From positions 17,868-81,867 of the forward strand of contig CALTYZ010000011.1 in NCBI GenBank assembly GCA_943913645.1: a stretch of DNA of 64,000 bases, given 5' to 3'. The position numbers and the translations under genes were made by a program. The notes under the pieces are model-generated. The model was given only the letters and a program-made list of their open reading frames with translations. It was not told where the DNA came from and did not search any database. This document shows positions 17,054 to 26,708 of the stretch, in pieces; position 1 is the first letter of the stretch; every line of letters begins with the position of its first letter. Origin of the DNA: an uncultured Corynebacterium sp. (lineage in GTDB: Bacteria > Actinomycetota > Actinomycetes > Mycobacteriales > Mycobacteriaceae).

Positions 17054-19909
17054 TTACTTCCTGTTCTCTTCGGTCGCGGTCATATCGAATGCCTCTGGCG
17101 GCGGACAGGCACACATCAGGTTGCGGTCCCCATACGCCTCATCAACACGGCGCACCGGCGGGAAATACTTCGCGTGGATCAAACTCTCCACCGGGTAGGC
17201 AGCCTGCTCGCGGCTGAACTGATACGGCCAGCCACTGCGGGTAACACAGTGGGCCGTGTACGGCGCGTTGTGGATGACAGAGTTTTCGTACTCAACGGTG
17301 CCGTCGATAATCTCCTGGATCTCTGCGCGAATGGAACGCATCGCAGCGATGAAACGATCCAACTCACCCAGGTCCTCCGACTCGGTTGGCTCCACCATGA
17401 GTGTGCCGGCCACCGGAAACGCCAGCGTCGGGGCATGGAAGCCGTAATCAACCAAACGCTTCGCCACATCAGCGGCGGTGACCCCAGAAGCCTCCGTGAT
17501 CTGGCGCAAATCCAAGATGCACTCGTGCGCCACCAAACCATTCTCACCGGTATACAGCACCGGAAATGCCTCACGCAGCTCATGGGCAACATAGTTCGCG
17601 CTCAAGACCGCATGCCCAGTCGCAGACTTCAACCCTTGCGCCCCGCTCATGGCGATATACGCCCACGGGATCTGCATCACCCCAGGCGAGCCGTAGTAAG
17701 TTCCCGCAACTGGCACACCGCGCGCCGGGTTCTCACCCGCCTGTTGTGTGGCCGGCACATTCGGGTCTGTGGGCAAAAACGGCGCAAGGTGTTTGCCCAC
17801 ACCGATCGGGCCAACACCTGGCCCGCCACCGCCGTGCGGGATGGTGAAGGTTTTGTGCAGGTTGAGGTGGCTGACATCGCCGCCGAAATCACCCGGGCGG
17901 GCATAGCCGGTCAGCGCGTTCATATTCGCCCCGTCGATATAGACCTGCCCGCCGACGGCGTGAATCTTGTCTGCCACCTCGCGCACCGTGTCCTCGTAGA
18001 CACCGTGGGTGGAGGGATAGGTCACCATGATGGCGGCGATGCGCTTGCCGTGTTGGGCGATCTTGTCATCCAAATCCACCATATCAATCGAGCCGTCCGC
18101 CGCCGTTGCCACAACCACCACGCGCAGGTTCGCGAGCGTCGCGCTGGCAGCATTTGTGCCATGCGCCGAGGCTGGGATGATGCAAATATCGCGGTCCTCG
18201 TCCCCGTTGGCAATATGGAATTGGCGAATAGCCAGCAGCCCGGCCAGCTCACCAGTCGCACCAGAGTTCGGCTGCATGCTCACCGCGTCATAGCCGGTGA
18301 TTTCCACCAACCAGGCGGTGAGTTCGTCAATGAGCTCTTGCCAGCCCGGTGTGTACTGCTTCGGGGTGAACGGATGCACGTTGGCAAATTCCGGCCATGT
18401 GATCGTCTCCACCCCAGCAGTCGGGTTGAGCTTCATCGTGCACGAACCGAGCGGGATCATGGTGCGATCCAGGGCCAGGTCTTTGTCGCCCAAGGTGCGG
18501 ATGTAGCGCATCATTTGCGTCTCCGAGTGCATCGAGTTGAACACCTCGTGCGTCATGAACTCGCTTGAGCGCGCCACAGCAGCAGGGATGCGACGCTGAC
18601 TCGTGCTCGCATTAACCACCTCGTTGACTCCAAAACCGCGAAGCAGTGCGCGCAGATCCTCCTCATCGCAGTCCTCACCGAAGGACACCGCAACTGCGCC
18701 ATCAAGCGCGCGCACGAGGTAGCCAGCTTGCGCAAGCGTATCGACGATCCCCGCAGGCGCCTCCACCTCAACGACCACCGTGTCAAAGAACTCGCTATGG
18801 CGAACGGTCTTGCCGCCGGCTTCGATACTGGCGGCGAACCGGGTGGCGTAGCGGTGAATCGTCTCGGCGATTTCAGTCAACCCGCGTGGGCCGTGATAGA
18901 CGGCATACATCGACGCCGTGACCGCCAGCAGCGCCTGCGCGGTGCAGATGTTGGAGGTCGCTTTCTCGCGGCGGATATGCTGTTCACGCGTCTGCAGCGC
19001 AAGACGGTAGGCGGGGTAGCCTTCAGCATCTTTCGACACCCCGACCAGCCGGCCCGGCAGCTGACGGCGCAGCTTGTCCGTCACCGCCATGAATGCGGCG
19101 TGTGGTCCGCCATAAAACAGGGGTACGCCGAGGCGCTGTGTGGTGCCGATCGCGATATCCGCACCGAATTTACCCGGTGCCTCGAGAAGCGTCAGCGCTA
19201 GGATATCGGCGTCAACTGCAACCAGGCCGCCGCGCTCATGCACAGCCTCAATGATCGGGCGGGGGTCGATGATATCGCCCTCGGTGCCGGGGTAAGCAAT
19301 CACCGCACCAAGCAAATCTTCCCCGACAACACCCTCAGCGAGGTTATGCACCTCGACTTCGAGATCAAATACCCGGGCACGTTCTGCCGCGACGTTGATG
19401 ACCTGTGGGTGCAGCCGTGAATCCAGCAGCACTCGCCGGCCCTTGCGCACCGCGCGCGACATTAACCCCACAGCTTCAGCAGCAGCGGAAGCCTCATCCA
19501 GCAGCGACGCATTGGCAATATCAAGCCCGGTGAGGTCTTGGACCACCGTCTGAAAGTTCAATAATGCCTCGAGCCGCCCCTGGGAAATCTCCGGCTGGTA
19601 GGGGGTGTATGCGGTGTACCATCCGGCGTCTTCAACCACGCCGCGGCGAATGACTGGGGGAGTGATGGTGGAAGAAAACCCCTGGCCATAAAACGCTTTC
19701 AGCACGGTGTTTTTCTCGCTTAGCTCGCGAAGCCGTGTTTGCGCCTCATGCTCGGTAAGTGCAGCAGGTAGATCAAGCGGTGCGTCAGCCAGAATGCCTG
19801 GAGGCACCGCCGCATCTACCAGCGCGTCCAACGACTCATAACCGAGCTTGTTCAGCATTTGTTGTTGTTCATCTCGATCAGGGCCGATGTGGCGTGAAAT
19901 GTAATCCAA
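17054..19909 (-). CDS. gcvP: Glycine dehydrogenase (decarboxylating), P protein
   Basis: GcvP is the PLP decarboxylase of the glycine cleavage system. At 951 aa it is the single-chain form with two aminotransferase-like halves. The PLP lysine is in NLHKTFTIPHGGGGPG at about residue 686. Other clear signatures are IGPDRDEQQQMLNKLGY near the N-terminus and MIPLGSCTMKLNPTAGVE. The start is TTG at 19909 (MDYISRHIGP) with AGGAG 6 nt upstream; there is no usable ATG or GTG closer. It heads the gcvPTH operon that sits between the E2 gene and lipB. Confidence 0.96.
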   Translation of the reverse strand: MDYISRHIGPDRDEQQQMLNKLGYESLDALVDAAVPPGILADAPLDLPAALTEHEAQTRLRELSEKNTVLKAFYGQGFSSTITPPVIRRGVVEDAGWYTAYTPYQPEISQGRLEALLNFQTVVQDLTGLDIANASLLDEASAAAEAVGLMSRAVRKGRRVLLDSRLHPQVINVAAERARVFDLEVEVHNLAEGVVGEDLLGAVIAYPGTEGDIIDPRPIIEAVHERGGLVAVDADILALTLLEAPGKFGADIAIGTTQRLGVPLFYGGPHAAFMAVTDKLRRQLPGRLVGVSKDAEGYPAYRLALQTREQHIRREKATSNICTAQALLAVTASMYAVYHGPRGLTEIAETIHRYATRFAASIEAGGKTVRHSEFFDTVVVEVEAPAGIVDTLAQAGYLVRALDGAVAVSFGEDCDEEDLRALLRGFGVNEVVNASTSQRRIPAAVARSSEFMTHEVFNSMHSETQMMRYIRTLGDKDLALDRTMIPLGSCTMKLNPTAGVETITWPEFANVHPFTPKQYTPGWQELIDELTAWLVEITGYDAVSMQPNSGATGELAGLLAIRQFHIANGDEDRDICIIPASAHGTNAASATLANLRVVVVATAADGSIDMVDLDDKIAQHGKRIAAIMVTYPSTHGVYEDTVREVADKIHAVGGQVYIDGANMNALTGYARPGDFGGDVSHLNLHKTFTIPHGGGGPGVGPIGVGKHLAPFLPTDPNVPATQQAGENPARGVPVAGTYYGSPGVMQIPWAYIAMSGAQGLKSATGHAVLSANYVAHELREAFPVLYTGENGLVAHECILDLRQITEASGVTAADVAKRLVDYGFHAPTLAFPVAGTLMVEPTESEDLGELDRFIAAMRSIRAEIQEIIDGTVEYENSVIHNAPYTAHCVTRSGWPYQFSREQAAYPVESLIHAKYFPPVRRVDEAYGDRNLMCACPPPEAFDMTATEENRK

Positions 19910-19977
19910 TGAGTGCTCCTCGCTCGTTGCGTTACGCGATGAAAAACACTCTCGAGTTTAGCCGCTTACTCCGTCAC

Positions 19978-19983
19978 GTTATA
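19978..19983 (-). promoter_or_regulatory. Possible -10 box of the gcvPTH promoter
   Basis: TATAAC on the minus strand lies about 68 bp before the gcvP start, in the gap after the sucB terminator. No convincing -35 and no glycine-riboswitch core could be seen in the short leader. Confidence 0.35.
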
Positions 19984-20021
19984 GGCCCTCCATTATGCGT
20001 TTTGATTCGCTGCCAGGTAGG

Positions 20022-20057
20022 AAAACGCCCCCAGGGGATCAAAACCCAGGGGGCGTT
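20022..20057 (-). terminator. Rho-independent terminator after sucB/aceF
   Basis: A 9-bp perfect stem (AACGCCCCC at 20024-20032 with GGGGGCGTT at 20049-20057) with further GGG/CCC pairing in the loop is followed on the minus strand by TTTTCC. It lies 47 bp past the sucB stop. Confidence 0.85.
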
Positions 20058-20103
20058 CGTCGTCAAGCGTGAAGCCGTTTGCGCTCAGTGCATGCGTGGC
20101 GGC

Positions 20104-22341
20104 TTAGAGCCCAAGGTCGGCCTCGAACTCGCCCGTTTCCACACGGTCCTTAATCGTAGAGACGAAGCGGCCAGCATCAGCACCATCAATCAACTGGTGA
20201 TCGTAGGTGAACGGCAGGTAGCACATCTGACGGATCGCGATGGAATCAATGCCGTCTTCGGTGACAATCACCGGGCGTTTTTCAATCGTGGCCGTGCCCA
20301 GAATGCCCGCCTGCGGCGGCGTGAGCACCGGGGTATCCAGCAGCGCACCCTCAGAACCAATGTTGGTCACGGTGAACGTCGCACCCGACAGGTCATCCGG
20401 GCGCAGCTTCTTATTGCGGGCGCGATCAGCCAAATCGGCGATCGCCTTCGCAATCTCAGCCAGGTTCAGGTCCTGCGCCTGCTTGATTACCGGCACCAGC
20501 AGGCCCTGAGGTGTATCAACCGCAATACCAATATTCACATCGGAGTGGTAGGTGATCTCCTTCGCCTCAGCATCGTAGGACGCGTTGACGTTCGGGTGGG
20601 ACACCAGCGCCTCAGCCGTTGCCTTCACAAAGAACGCGAGGTAGGTGATGTTCACGCCGTGCTTCTCCACGAAAGCAGGCTTAACCTGCTTGCGCAGCTC
20701 CGCCACGCGGGTGACATCTACCTCCTGCACATGGGTGAGTTGTGCAGTGGTTTGCAGGGACTCAACCATCTTGGCAGCCGTGATCTCGCGGATCCGGTTG
20801 ACCTTCTGCGTAGTGCCGATGAGGTCCTGCTTGCCCGGATCAACCGACTGGGTGGACCAGTTTGCACGCGCACCCGCAGGAGCTGCCTTCGCCTGCGGTG
20901 CCTGCTCAGCCGCGTCCTGCACAGGGGCGGTCTCGGTTGCGGGTGCGCTCGAGCCGCCCTCAGCCGCGGCCAGCACATCCTGCTTGCGGATGCGTCCACC
21001 AACACCAGTGCCCTCAACAGTGCTCAGATCCACGCCGTGCTTCTCAGCTAGCTTGCGCACCAGTGGAGTCACATACGGCACCTTGCCGTCGCGGTCTTCA
21101 AGCTTCGCGGACGCGTTGCTGCCAACCGTGTCATCCCCGTCAGTTTCCTTCGCATCCTGCTTTGCCTCAGCAGACTTCGCTGGGGCCTCGGCAGCCTCCT
21201 CAGCTGGGGTGTCCTTCGCGTCAACATCCTCAGCGTCCTCCGCGACGTCTGAGTCATCCGAGTCATTTGCGTCATCTGCGTCAGCGGTGTCAGCGGCGGA
21301 GCTTGCAGCGTCAGCGTCACCGATCACGGCGATCACATCGCCGACTTCTACGGTGTCATCTTCTTCCGCGAGGATTTCAACCAGGGTGCCGGCAACCGGC
21401 GACGGAATTTCCGTATCCACCTTGTCGGTGGAGACCTCCAGCAGTGGCTCATCCACGTCGACCTCGTCACCGACGGACTTCAACCAGGTAGTGATCGTGC
21501 CCTCAGTGACAGATTCACCCAGCTCCGGCATCTCCACCTTGGTGCCTTCTGCGGAGCCTTTCGTATCGGTCGAAGATGGCTTCGATTCGGACTTCTTCGG
21601 TGCCTCCGCAGGAGTTGTTGTCTCTTCTTCTGCAGCGTTCGACTCGGTGGCCTCATCATCCTTGTCTGCCTCGTCATCGTCGCTGCCACCGCTCGGCTTC
21701 GCGTTCGCGTCACCAATGCGGGCGATCACATCGCCGACTTCTACGGTGTCATCTTCTTCCGCGAGGATTTCAACCAGGGTGCCGGCAACCGGCGACGGAA
21801 TTTCCGTATCCACCTTGTCGGTGGAGACCTCCAGCAGTGGCTCATCCACGTCGACCTCGTCACCGACGGACTTCAACCAGGTAGTGATCGTGCCCTCAGT
21901 GACAGATTCACCCAGCTCCGGCATCTCAACATCCGTCGTCGAGCCGGATGAGGAGCCCTTGGCAGACTTGTCCCCGGATTGCTTCGCATCCTTGTCAGCG
22001 TCATCAGCCTTGTCCGCAGAGTCCTTAGCGTCCTTGTCGTCCTCGTCGTCCTTGGCGTCTTTCGCTGCGTCCGTTGCGTCGTCGGAGACGGGTGCGTCTT
22101 CGCCCTCTTCACCGATAACGGCGATCACATCACCGACCTCAACAGTGTCGTCTTCCTCGGCTTTAATCTCGATCAGAGTGCCCGCAACGGGAGACGGGAT
22201 CTCGGTGTCGACCTTGTCAGTGGAAACCTCGAGCAGTGGCTCGTCGACCTCCACGGTGTCGCCGACCTCTTTAAGCCACGTGGTAATCGTGCCTTCGGTC
22301 ACCGACTCGCCCAGCTCGGGCATCTCTACTGAGTGCGCCAT
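20104..22341 (-). CDS. sucB: Dihydrolipoyllysine acyltransferase E2 of 2-oxoacid dehydrogenase complex, three lipoyl domains
   Basis: This E2 passes acyl groups from E1 to CoA. In Corynebacterium the equivalent protein (AceF) serves both the pyruvate and the 2-oxoglutarate complexes. The 745-aa chain has three lipoyl domains with lysines at 43, 176 and 307 (each EVSTDKVD), separated by long acidic Ala/Asp/Lys linkers. Then come a peripheral-subunit-binding domain at about 420-457 and the catalytic domain with the HQLIDG motif near 717. Domains 2 and 3 are encoded by a perfect 207-bp DNA repeat. It ends in a strong terminator. Naming between sucB and aceF is a matter of convention. Confidence 0.95.
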   Translation of the reverse strand: MAHSVEMPELGESVTEGTITTWLKEVGDTVEVDEPLLEVSTDKVDTEIPSPVAGTLIEIKAEEDDTVEVGDVIAVIGEEGEDAPVSDDATDAAKDAKDDEDDKDAKDSADKADDADKDAKQSGDKSAKGSSSGSTTDVEMPELGESVTEGTITTWLKSVGDEVDVDEPLLEVSTDKVDTEIPSPVAGTLVEILAEEDDTVEVGDVIARIGDANAKPSGGSDDDEADKDDEATESNAAEEETTTPAEAPKKSESKPSSTDTKGSAEGTKVEMPELGESVTEGTITTWLKSVGDEVDVDEPLLEVSTDKVDTEIPSPVAGTLVEILAEEDDTVEVGDVIAVIGDADAASSAADTADADDANDSDDSDVAEDAEDVDAKDTPAEEAAEAPAKSAEAKQDAKETDGDDTVGSNASAKLEDRDGKVPYVTPLVRKLAEKHGVDLSTVEGTGVGGRIRKQDVLAAAEGGSSAPATETAPVQDAAEQAPQAKAAPAGARANWSTQSVDPGKQDLIGTTQKVNRIREITAAKMVESLQTTAQLTHVQEVDVTRVAELRKQVKPAFVEKHGVNITYLAFFVKATAEALVSHPNVNASYDAEAKEITYHSDVNIGIAVDTPQGLLVPVIKQAQDLNLAEIAKAIADLADRARNKKLRPDDLSGATFTVTNIGSEGALLDTPVLTPPQAGILGTATIEKRPVIVTEDGIDSIAIRQMCYLPFTYDHQLIDGADAGRFVSTIKDRVETGEFEADLGL
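21328..21534. repeat. 207-bp perfect direct repeat, copy encoding lipoyl domain 3
   Basis: This stretch is identical, base for base, to 21721-21927. It codes for residues 270-338 of the E2 (third lipoyl domain). The first lipoyl domain (about 22110-22326) is similar in protein but clearly diverged in DNA. Confidence 0.97.
21721..21927. repeat. 207-bp perfect direct repeat, copy encoding lipoyl domain 2
   Basis: Identical to 21328-21534, coding for residues 139-207 of the E2. The unit distance is 393 bp (131 codons), so recombination between copies would stay in frame and remove or add one lipoyl domain plus a linker. Confidence 0.97.
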
Positions 22342-22499
22342 ATTTCCTAAGTCTCCTCATGAAAATTGTGGAAGGTATACGCAGTACGAGACTACCCGCA
22401 AACAGGCGCACTCGTTGCCGTGCGCGGCGGGAGGTTTACCGCCGATTTTATGGTTTGCGCCACCAGCCACACGCATTTCAGCCGGCTCCTGCAAATCCG

Positions 22500-22505
22500 T
22501 AAGAT
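22500..22505 (+). promoter_or_regulatory. -10 box of a probable leaderless promoter
   Basis: TAAGAT lies 7 nt before the GTG at 22513. This supports the internal GTG rather than the ORF start at 22366. Confidence 0.5.
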
Positions 22506-22512
22506 ATGCCAC

Positions 22513-22908
22513 GTGTTCAACCTCTTCGGCAAAGCCAAGCGCAACTCCAGCTTCACCCCGCCGCGTGCCCCAGGGGAGACGATCCGCTCCGACGACGCGG
22601 ACTACCTTTGCAACTGGGTAGCTGGGCGCGCGTTCGTAGAAGGCTATGTGGAGCCGGAGACCATGGTCAACGAGATGTCCGTTGTGCTGGTTGATGAACA
22701 CGGCAATTACACCCGGCGACGCATCGGCGGCCCGAAAGGGATAGATGCGGTACGAAAGCTGCTGGGCATAACGCTTTACGACGTCGAGGAGACAGGTTAT
22801 CCAGACCGCATGCGCAAGAAAATCGAGCAGGAGCGGATCTTGCGCAAACGGGAGGAACAACGCCAACGGCGGGCGAAATTCGACCGGGGCGAAAACCCCT
22901 ACGCCTAA
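22513..22908 (+). CDS. Conserved hypothetical protein (131 aa)
   Basis: I recognise this as a conserved actinobacterial neighbour of the E2 gene but can name no function. The product begins MFNLFGKAKRNSSFTPPRAPGE and has a compact middle region (DADYLCNWVAGRAFVEGYVEPETMVNEMSVVLVDEHGNYTRRRIGG). It ends in a strongly charged helix rich in Arg, Glu and Lys (RKKIEQERILRKREEQRQRRAKF) that could be a coiled coil or nucleic-acid contact. There is no signal or membrane segment. An upstream in-frame extension to 22366 is open, but the GTG at 22513 has leaderless spacing. It is convergent with pepB, 3 bp apart. Confidence 0.8.
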   Translation: MFNLFGKAKRNSSFTPPRAPGETIRSDDADYLCNWVAGRAFVEGYVEPETMVNEMSVVLVDEHGNYTRRRIGGPKGIDAVRKLLGITLYDVEETGYPDRMRKKIEQERILRKREEQRQRRAKFDRGENPYA

Positions 22909-22911
22909 GGG

Positions 22912-24474
22912 CTAGACGCCTTCACCTGCCACCGGCACCAGCTCACCTGCTGCGATGCGGCGAATGACCTGCGTGATGGTGCGCACCGGCACGCCGGTCG
23001 CGCGTGCCGGGGTGAAACCGTAGGCGGAACCGCCGTTCCAGGCTGGGCCAGCAATATCAATATGCGCCCACTGCGTTTCTTCCGGCACAAACTGTGACAG
23101 GTACAAGCCTGCGAAGCACATCCCCCCAGTACGCGCGTTGTGGACGTTGCGCACGTCAGCCACTGGGGATTTGAGCTCCTCAACCTGCTCGTCAAGAAGC
23201 GGCATAGCCCACGCAGGTTCTCCTACCTCACGTCCTGATTCAGCGACGGCGTCGCGCAGCGCATCCGAACCCATCACCGCAGCGGTGCGAGCCCCCAGGG
23301 CAACGAGTTGCGCGCCAGTCAGCGTCGCGGTTTCGATCAGATACGCTGGCGCACCCGCTGTTGCGTCGCCCTCACAGGCACGGGCAATCGCATCCGCCAA
23401 CACCAAACGCCCCTCCGCATCGGTGTTGAGCACCTCACTGGTGATGCCGCCATAGTGGGTGATCACGTCTCCTGGGCGAGTAGCGGAGCCAGAGGGCATG
23501 TTTTCAGCCAGGGGAAGCCACGCGTCAATCCGCACGGGCTCACCCAGGCGGGCGGCAGCCACAATCGCGCCCAGCTGGGCAGCTGAACCACCCATATCAG
23601 AGATCATGTCTTCCATCTTCGAAGCGGGCTTAATGGAAATGCCACCAGTGTCAAAGGTGATGCCTTTGCCAACGAGTGCGACCGCCCCACCTGATGTTTT
23701 CGTCCCATCTGGCGCCCACGTCAAGTGCACCAGCCGCGGTGGACGTGCAGACCCACCGCCAACGGCGAGGATGCCGCCGTAGCCGTGCTGCGCAAGCTGT
23801 TGTTCGTCCAAGATCTCGCAGCTCAGACCCACCTGCTCGGCGACTTCCTGCATCACTGCGGCATACGACTCGGGGTAAAGATAGTTCGCCGGGGTGTTGA
23901 CCAGGTCGCGCGCGAGATTCACCGACTCAGCGACAATCACCGCCTGCTCAAACGCCACACGTTCAGCTTCAGGTGCGACCACCGTGACTGTTGTGGTCTC
24001 GGTGGTGTTGGGGGCAGCGTCGGTATCGGGCTCCGAAGATTTGAAACCGCTGTAGGTGTAGCCGCCCAGCAGCAAGCCCTCGACAACCGCCGTGGTGCCG
24101 AACTCGGTGCTCACCACAGCGTGTTCAATGCCTTTCAGCGATCGGGCGCCAGCACCGTACGCACGCCGGACAGCGTCCTCATCCACCGCATCAGCATCGC
24201 CGAGCCCAACACAGATATACAACGTCGAGTCGAGCACCACGCGGGTGGTTTCACCAGCAATTCCTTTCGCGCCAAGGGCGACAAGCGCGTCGAGCAACCC
24301 CTCAACTGTCAGTGCGGTTACCGGCAACTCCACGTCGCCGTCTGCGTTGACCACCGGAACAATGCGCACAACACCTGCACCGGTGCCTTGTTCGGACCTA
24401 GGTGTTTCGGCTCCGGGAGAGAACTCCAAAGTGGGCGTGAATCCGCGAGCCGGCAGTGAGAGATCAAACGCCAT
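22912..24474 (-). CDS. pepB: Leucyl aminopeptidase (M17)
   Basis: This cytosolic two-metal aminopeptidase removes N-terminal residues from peptides. The M17 signature NTDAEGRLVLADA is intact, as is the upstream metal/lysine segment VGKGITFDTGGISIK. Length is about 520 aa, normal for bacterial PepA/PepB. I chose the ATG at 24474 (MAFDLSLPARG); the ATG at 24483 has its GAAAGG site too close. The gene diverges from ilvE. Confidence 0.93.
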   Translation of the reverse strand: MAFDLSLPARGFTPTLEFSPGAETPRSEQGTGAGVVRIVPVVNADGDVELPVTALTVEGLLDALVALGAKGIAGETTRVVLDSTLYICVGLGDADAVDEDAVRRAYGAGARSLKGIEHAVVSTEFGTTAVVEGLLLGGYTYSGFKSSEPDTDAAPNTTETTTVTVVAPEAERVAFEQAVIVAESVNLARDLVNTPANYLYPESYAAVMQEVAEQVGLSCEILDEQQLAQHGYGGILAVGGGSARPPRLVHLTWAPDGTKTSGGAVALVGKGITFDTGGISIKPASKMEDMISDMGGSAAQLGAIVAAARLGEPVRIDAWLPLAENMPSGSATRPGDVITHYGGITSEVLNTDAEGRLVLADAIARACEGDATAGAPAYLIETATLTGAQLVALGARTAAVMGSDALRDAVAESGREVGEPAWAMPLLDEQVEELKSPVADVRNVHNARTGGMCFAGLYLSQFVPEETQWAHIDIAGPAWNGGSAYGFTPARATGVPVRTITQVIRRIAAGELVPVAGEGV

Positions 24475-24584
24475 GGTCAGCATGCACCTTTCTGTTCAGG
24501 GGAGTACAGGAATACTCAGCAACGTTGAGCGTTGTCCGAGGTTACTACCGGTCCGAGCGTACCTGTCGCGTTGGCGGTGAAGAG

Positions 24585-24590
24585 TAGGGT
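24585..24590 (+). promoter_or_regulatory. -10 box of a probable leaderless ilvE promoter
   Basis: TAGGGT lies 7 nt before the ATG at 24598. Confidence 0.5.
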
Positions 24591-24597
24591 ATTGGCC

Positions 24598-25698
24598 ATG
24601 AGTGCTCTGGAATTTGCCGTGACCCTGAACAATGCGCCCGCCTCCGAGGAAGAGCGCGCCGCAATCTTGGCCAATCCAGCGTTCGGCCAGACGTTCACTG
24701 ACCATATGGTTTCCATCGATTGGGACGAGGAGCACGGATGGCATGACGCGCAGGTTCGGCCATACGGGCCCATGTCCTTCGAGCCTGCCACCAATGTGCT
24801 GCACTACGGGCAGGCCATCTTCGAAGGACTCAAGGCCTACCGCCACGCAGACGATTCCATCACCACCTTCCGGCCGCAGGAGAATGCGGCGCGGATGCAG
24901 CACTCCGCGCGCCGCCTTGCCATGCCGGAACTACCAGAGGACATCTTCATCGAGTCACTGCGCCAGCTCGTCAGTATTGACCGTGCGTGGGTCTCAGAAG
25001 CCGGCGGAGAAGCCGCCCTGTATTTGCGCCCATTCATGGTCGGCACTGAGCCCACCTTAGGAGTCAAACCATCCGCCACCTACACCTACGCTGTGATCGC
25101 TTCCCCCGCCGGCGCATATTTCAAAGGTGGGGTCAAACCAGTAAGCGTTTGGATCTCAGAGGAATACGTTCGAGCCGCTCCCGGTGGCACCGGGGATGCG
25201 AAATTTGCCGGCAACTACGCCGCATCCTTGTTGGCGCAGGCCGAGGCGGAAAAGAAAGGGTGTGACCAGGTGGTGTGGCTTGATGCCATCGAGCGCACCT
25301 ACATTGAGGAAATGGGCGGGATGAACCTGATGTTCATCGAGGGCAGCGGTGCTGATGCCACCGTGGTCACACCTGCCCTCTCCGGTTCGTTGCTTGCCGG
25401 GATTACCCGCAAATCGATCTTGCAGCTCGCCGAGGATCTCGGGTACCGCACCGAGGAACGCCGCGTCACCGTCGATGAATGGCGTGAAGGTGCGCAATCC
25501 GGACGCATCACGGAAACGCTTGCATGCGGTACCGCTGCGGTGATCACCCCGGTTGGCCGCGTCCTCTCCGCCCATGGCGAGTTTGAGGTCAACAATAGTC
25601 AGGCAGGCCCCATCACCATGCAGCTGCGGGAGCGTCTGCGCGGAATCCAAAACGGCACAGTAGAAGACGTCCACGGCTGGAACTACCAGCTGGTCTAG
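24598..25698 (+). CDS. ilvE: Branched-chain amino acid aminotransferase
   Basis: IlvE transfers amino groups between glutamate and the 2-oxo acids of leucine, isoleucine and valine. The 366-aa protein has the family start (MSALEFAV...[10 protein letters not shown]), the FHYGQ-like [15 protein letters not shown] segment, the PLP lysine in [16 protein letters not shown], and [10 protein letters not shown] plus the TEALACGTA-like [13 protein letters not shown]. The start ATG lies at leaderless distance from TAGGGT; longer frames upstream overlap the pepB promoter. Its TAG shares the palindrome CTAG with the TAG of the convergent cobT. Confidence 0.96.
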   Translation: MSALEFAVTLNNAPASEEERAAILANPAFGQTFTDHMVSIDWDEEHGWHDAQVRPYGPMSFEPATNVLHYGQAIFEGLKAYRHADDSITTFRPQENAARMQHSARRLAMPELPEDIFIESLRQLVSIDRAWVSEAGGEAALYLRPFMVGTEPTLGVKPSATYTYAVIASPAGAYFKGGVKPVSVWISEEYVRAAPGGTGDAKFAGNYAASLLAQAEAEKKGCDQVVWLDAIERTYIEEMGGMNLMFIEGSGADATVVTPALSGSLLAGITRKSILQLAEDLGYRTEERRVTVDEWREGAQSGRITETLACGTAAVITPVGRVLSAHGEFEVNNSQAGPITMQLRERLRGIQNGTVEDVHGWNYQLV

Positions 25699-26699
25699 TC
25701 GGCGGGGGAATCTGCCTCACCCAACAGATCAGCCACAAGCTCTGCCGCAAGGTTAATCAGCGGCAGAGCGGCCATAGCTCCGGCTGCTTGGCCCACAGTC
25801 ATGTCGAGAGCAAGCACCGGAGTCAGATCAAGTGCCTGCACACACGTCAGATGCGCAGGCTCAGGGCTGAGTTGGCCGGCGATGAGCCAGCGTTTTGTCC
25901 CTGGCGCAAGCCGCTCAGCGACGTAGGCCGCAAGGGCTGGATAGGCGCCGTCAATAAGCAAAGGCGTACGGCGCGCCGCAGAATGCGCGATCAGTCCAAC
26001 CAAGCAGGCGAAGTCTTGCCCAGATATCTCAGCAAGCACCCGGGGGATGTCATCGCGAAACCCGCGGACGCGAAACATCGCGTCGCGCACGATTGCGGTT
26101 TTGACCTTCCACACGTTATCGCTGATACCGGAGCCGCGGCCGACAGCCTGGGCCGGTTCAGTACGCGTAAGCGTGCCAAACACGGCGGCCGCGACGGTGG
26201 TGTTGCCCACCCCGAGATCCCCCGGAATGATCAGGTCTGCACCAGCATCAATCTCTTGGTCCGCGACTGCGACGCCGAGTTCACATGCGCGCGCGAATTC
26301 AGCAGGGCTCATCGCCGCAGTGGTGTCGATAGGTTGGGTGGGGGTAGACAAGAAGTCGTCGACAAGTCGCACACTTGCGCCTGCAAGCCGGGCGGCGGCA
26401 TTCGCAGCGCCACCACCTGCGGCGAGTTCAGCGGCCTGCGTCTGCGTGGCGTCGGCAGACCAAGCGGAAACCCCGCGGCTTGCGATGCCGTGGTTGCCGG
26501 CAACGATGACCGCCCGAGCTTTGCTAAACGGCTGCGGTGCGTTTTTGCCCTGCACCGCCGCCACCCACGCGCCAACCGGGCCCAGACGCCCGAGCGCGCG
26601 GCCTGCGACGGTGGAGTTCAGCGCCTCGAGCACCGCCTGAGACCGAGACTCGCTCGGGGAATCCACAGGGGGAAACGACACTAGAGACATCTTTGACAC
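25695..26699 (-). CDS. cobT: Nicotinate-nucleotide-dimethylbenzimidazole phosphoribosyltransferase CobT
   Basis: CobT makes alpha-ribazole phosphate for the lower ligand of cobalamin. The 334-aa protein shows [37 protein letters not shown] and the catalytic-Glu region [16 protein letters not shown]. The GTG start has an AGGA site 7 nt upstream. In relatives cobU and cobS accompany cobT; neither is present here, since ilvE and the DUF3043 gene flank it directly. So its role may be limited or the partners may lie elsewhere. Confidence 0.93.
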   Translation of the reverse strand: MSKMSLVSFPPVDSPSESRSQAVLEALNSTVAGRALGRLGPVGAWVAAVQGKNAPQPFSKARAVIVAGNHGIASRGVSAWSADATQTQAAELAAGGGAANAAARLAGASVRLVDDFLSTPTQPIDTTAAMSPAEFARACELGVAVADQEIDAGADLIIPGDLGVGNTTVAAAVFGTLTRTEPAQAVGRGSGISDNVWKVKTAIVRDAMFRVRGFRDDIPRVLAEISGQDFACLVGLIAHSAARRTPLLIDGAYPALAAYVAERLAPGTKRWLIAGQLSPEPAHLTCVQALDLTPVLALDMTVGQAAGAMAALPLINLAAELVADLLGEADSPAD

Positions 26700-26708
26700 T
26701 TGCGTTTC

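Noticed and set aside
17051..18568. 505-codon plus-strand open frame opposite gcvP
   Set aside because: gcvP motifs are complete on the other strand; this is a G+C-rich shadow frame rich in Arg and His with no family features.
19910..20021. Glycine riboswitch before gcvP
   Set aside because: The leader between the sucB terminator and gcvP is too short and I could not find the conserved riboswitch core.
21328..21927. 207-bp repeat as a mobile element or CRISPR-like repeat
   Set aside because: Both copies are in-frame coding sequence for lipoyl domains; there are no inverted ends or transposase.
20645..22621. 658-codon plus-strand open frame, Ser-rich
   Set aside because: It is the mirror of the E2 gene; low-complexity Ser runs come from reading the Ala/Asp/Glu linkers and lipoyl repeats backwards.
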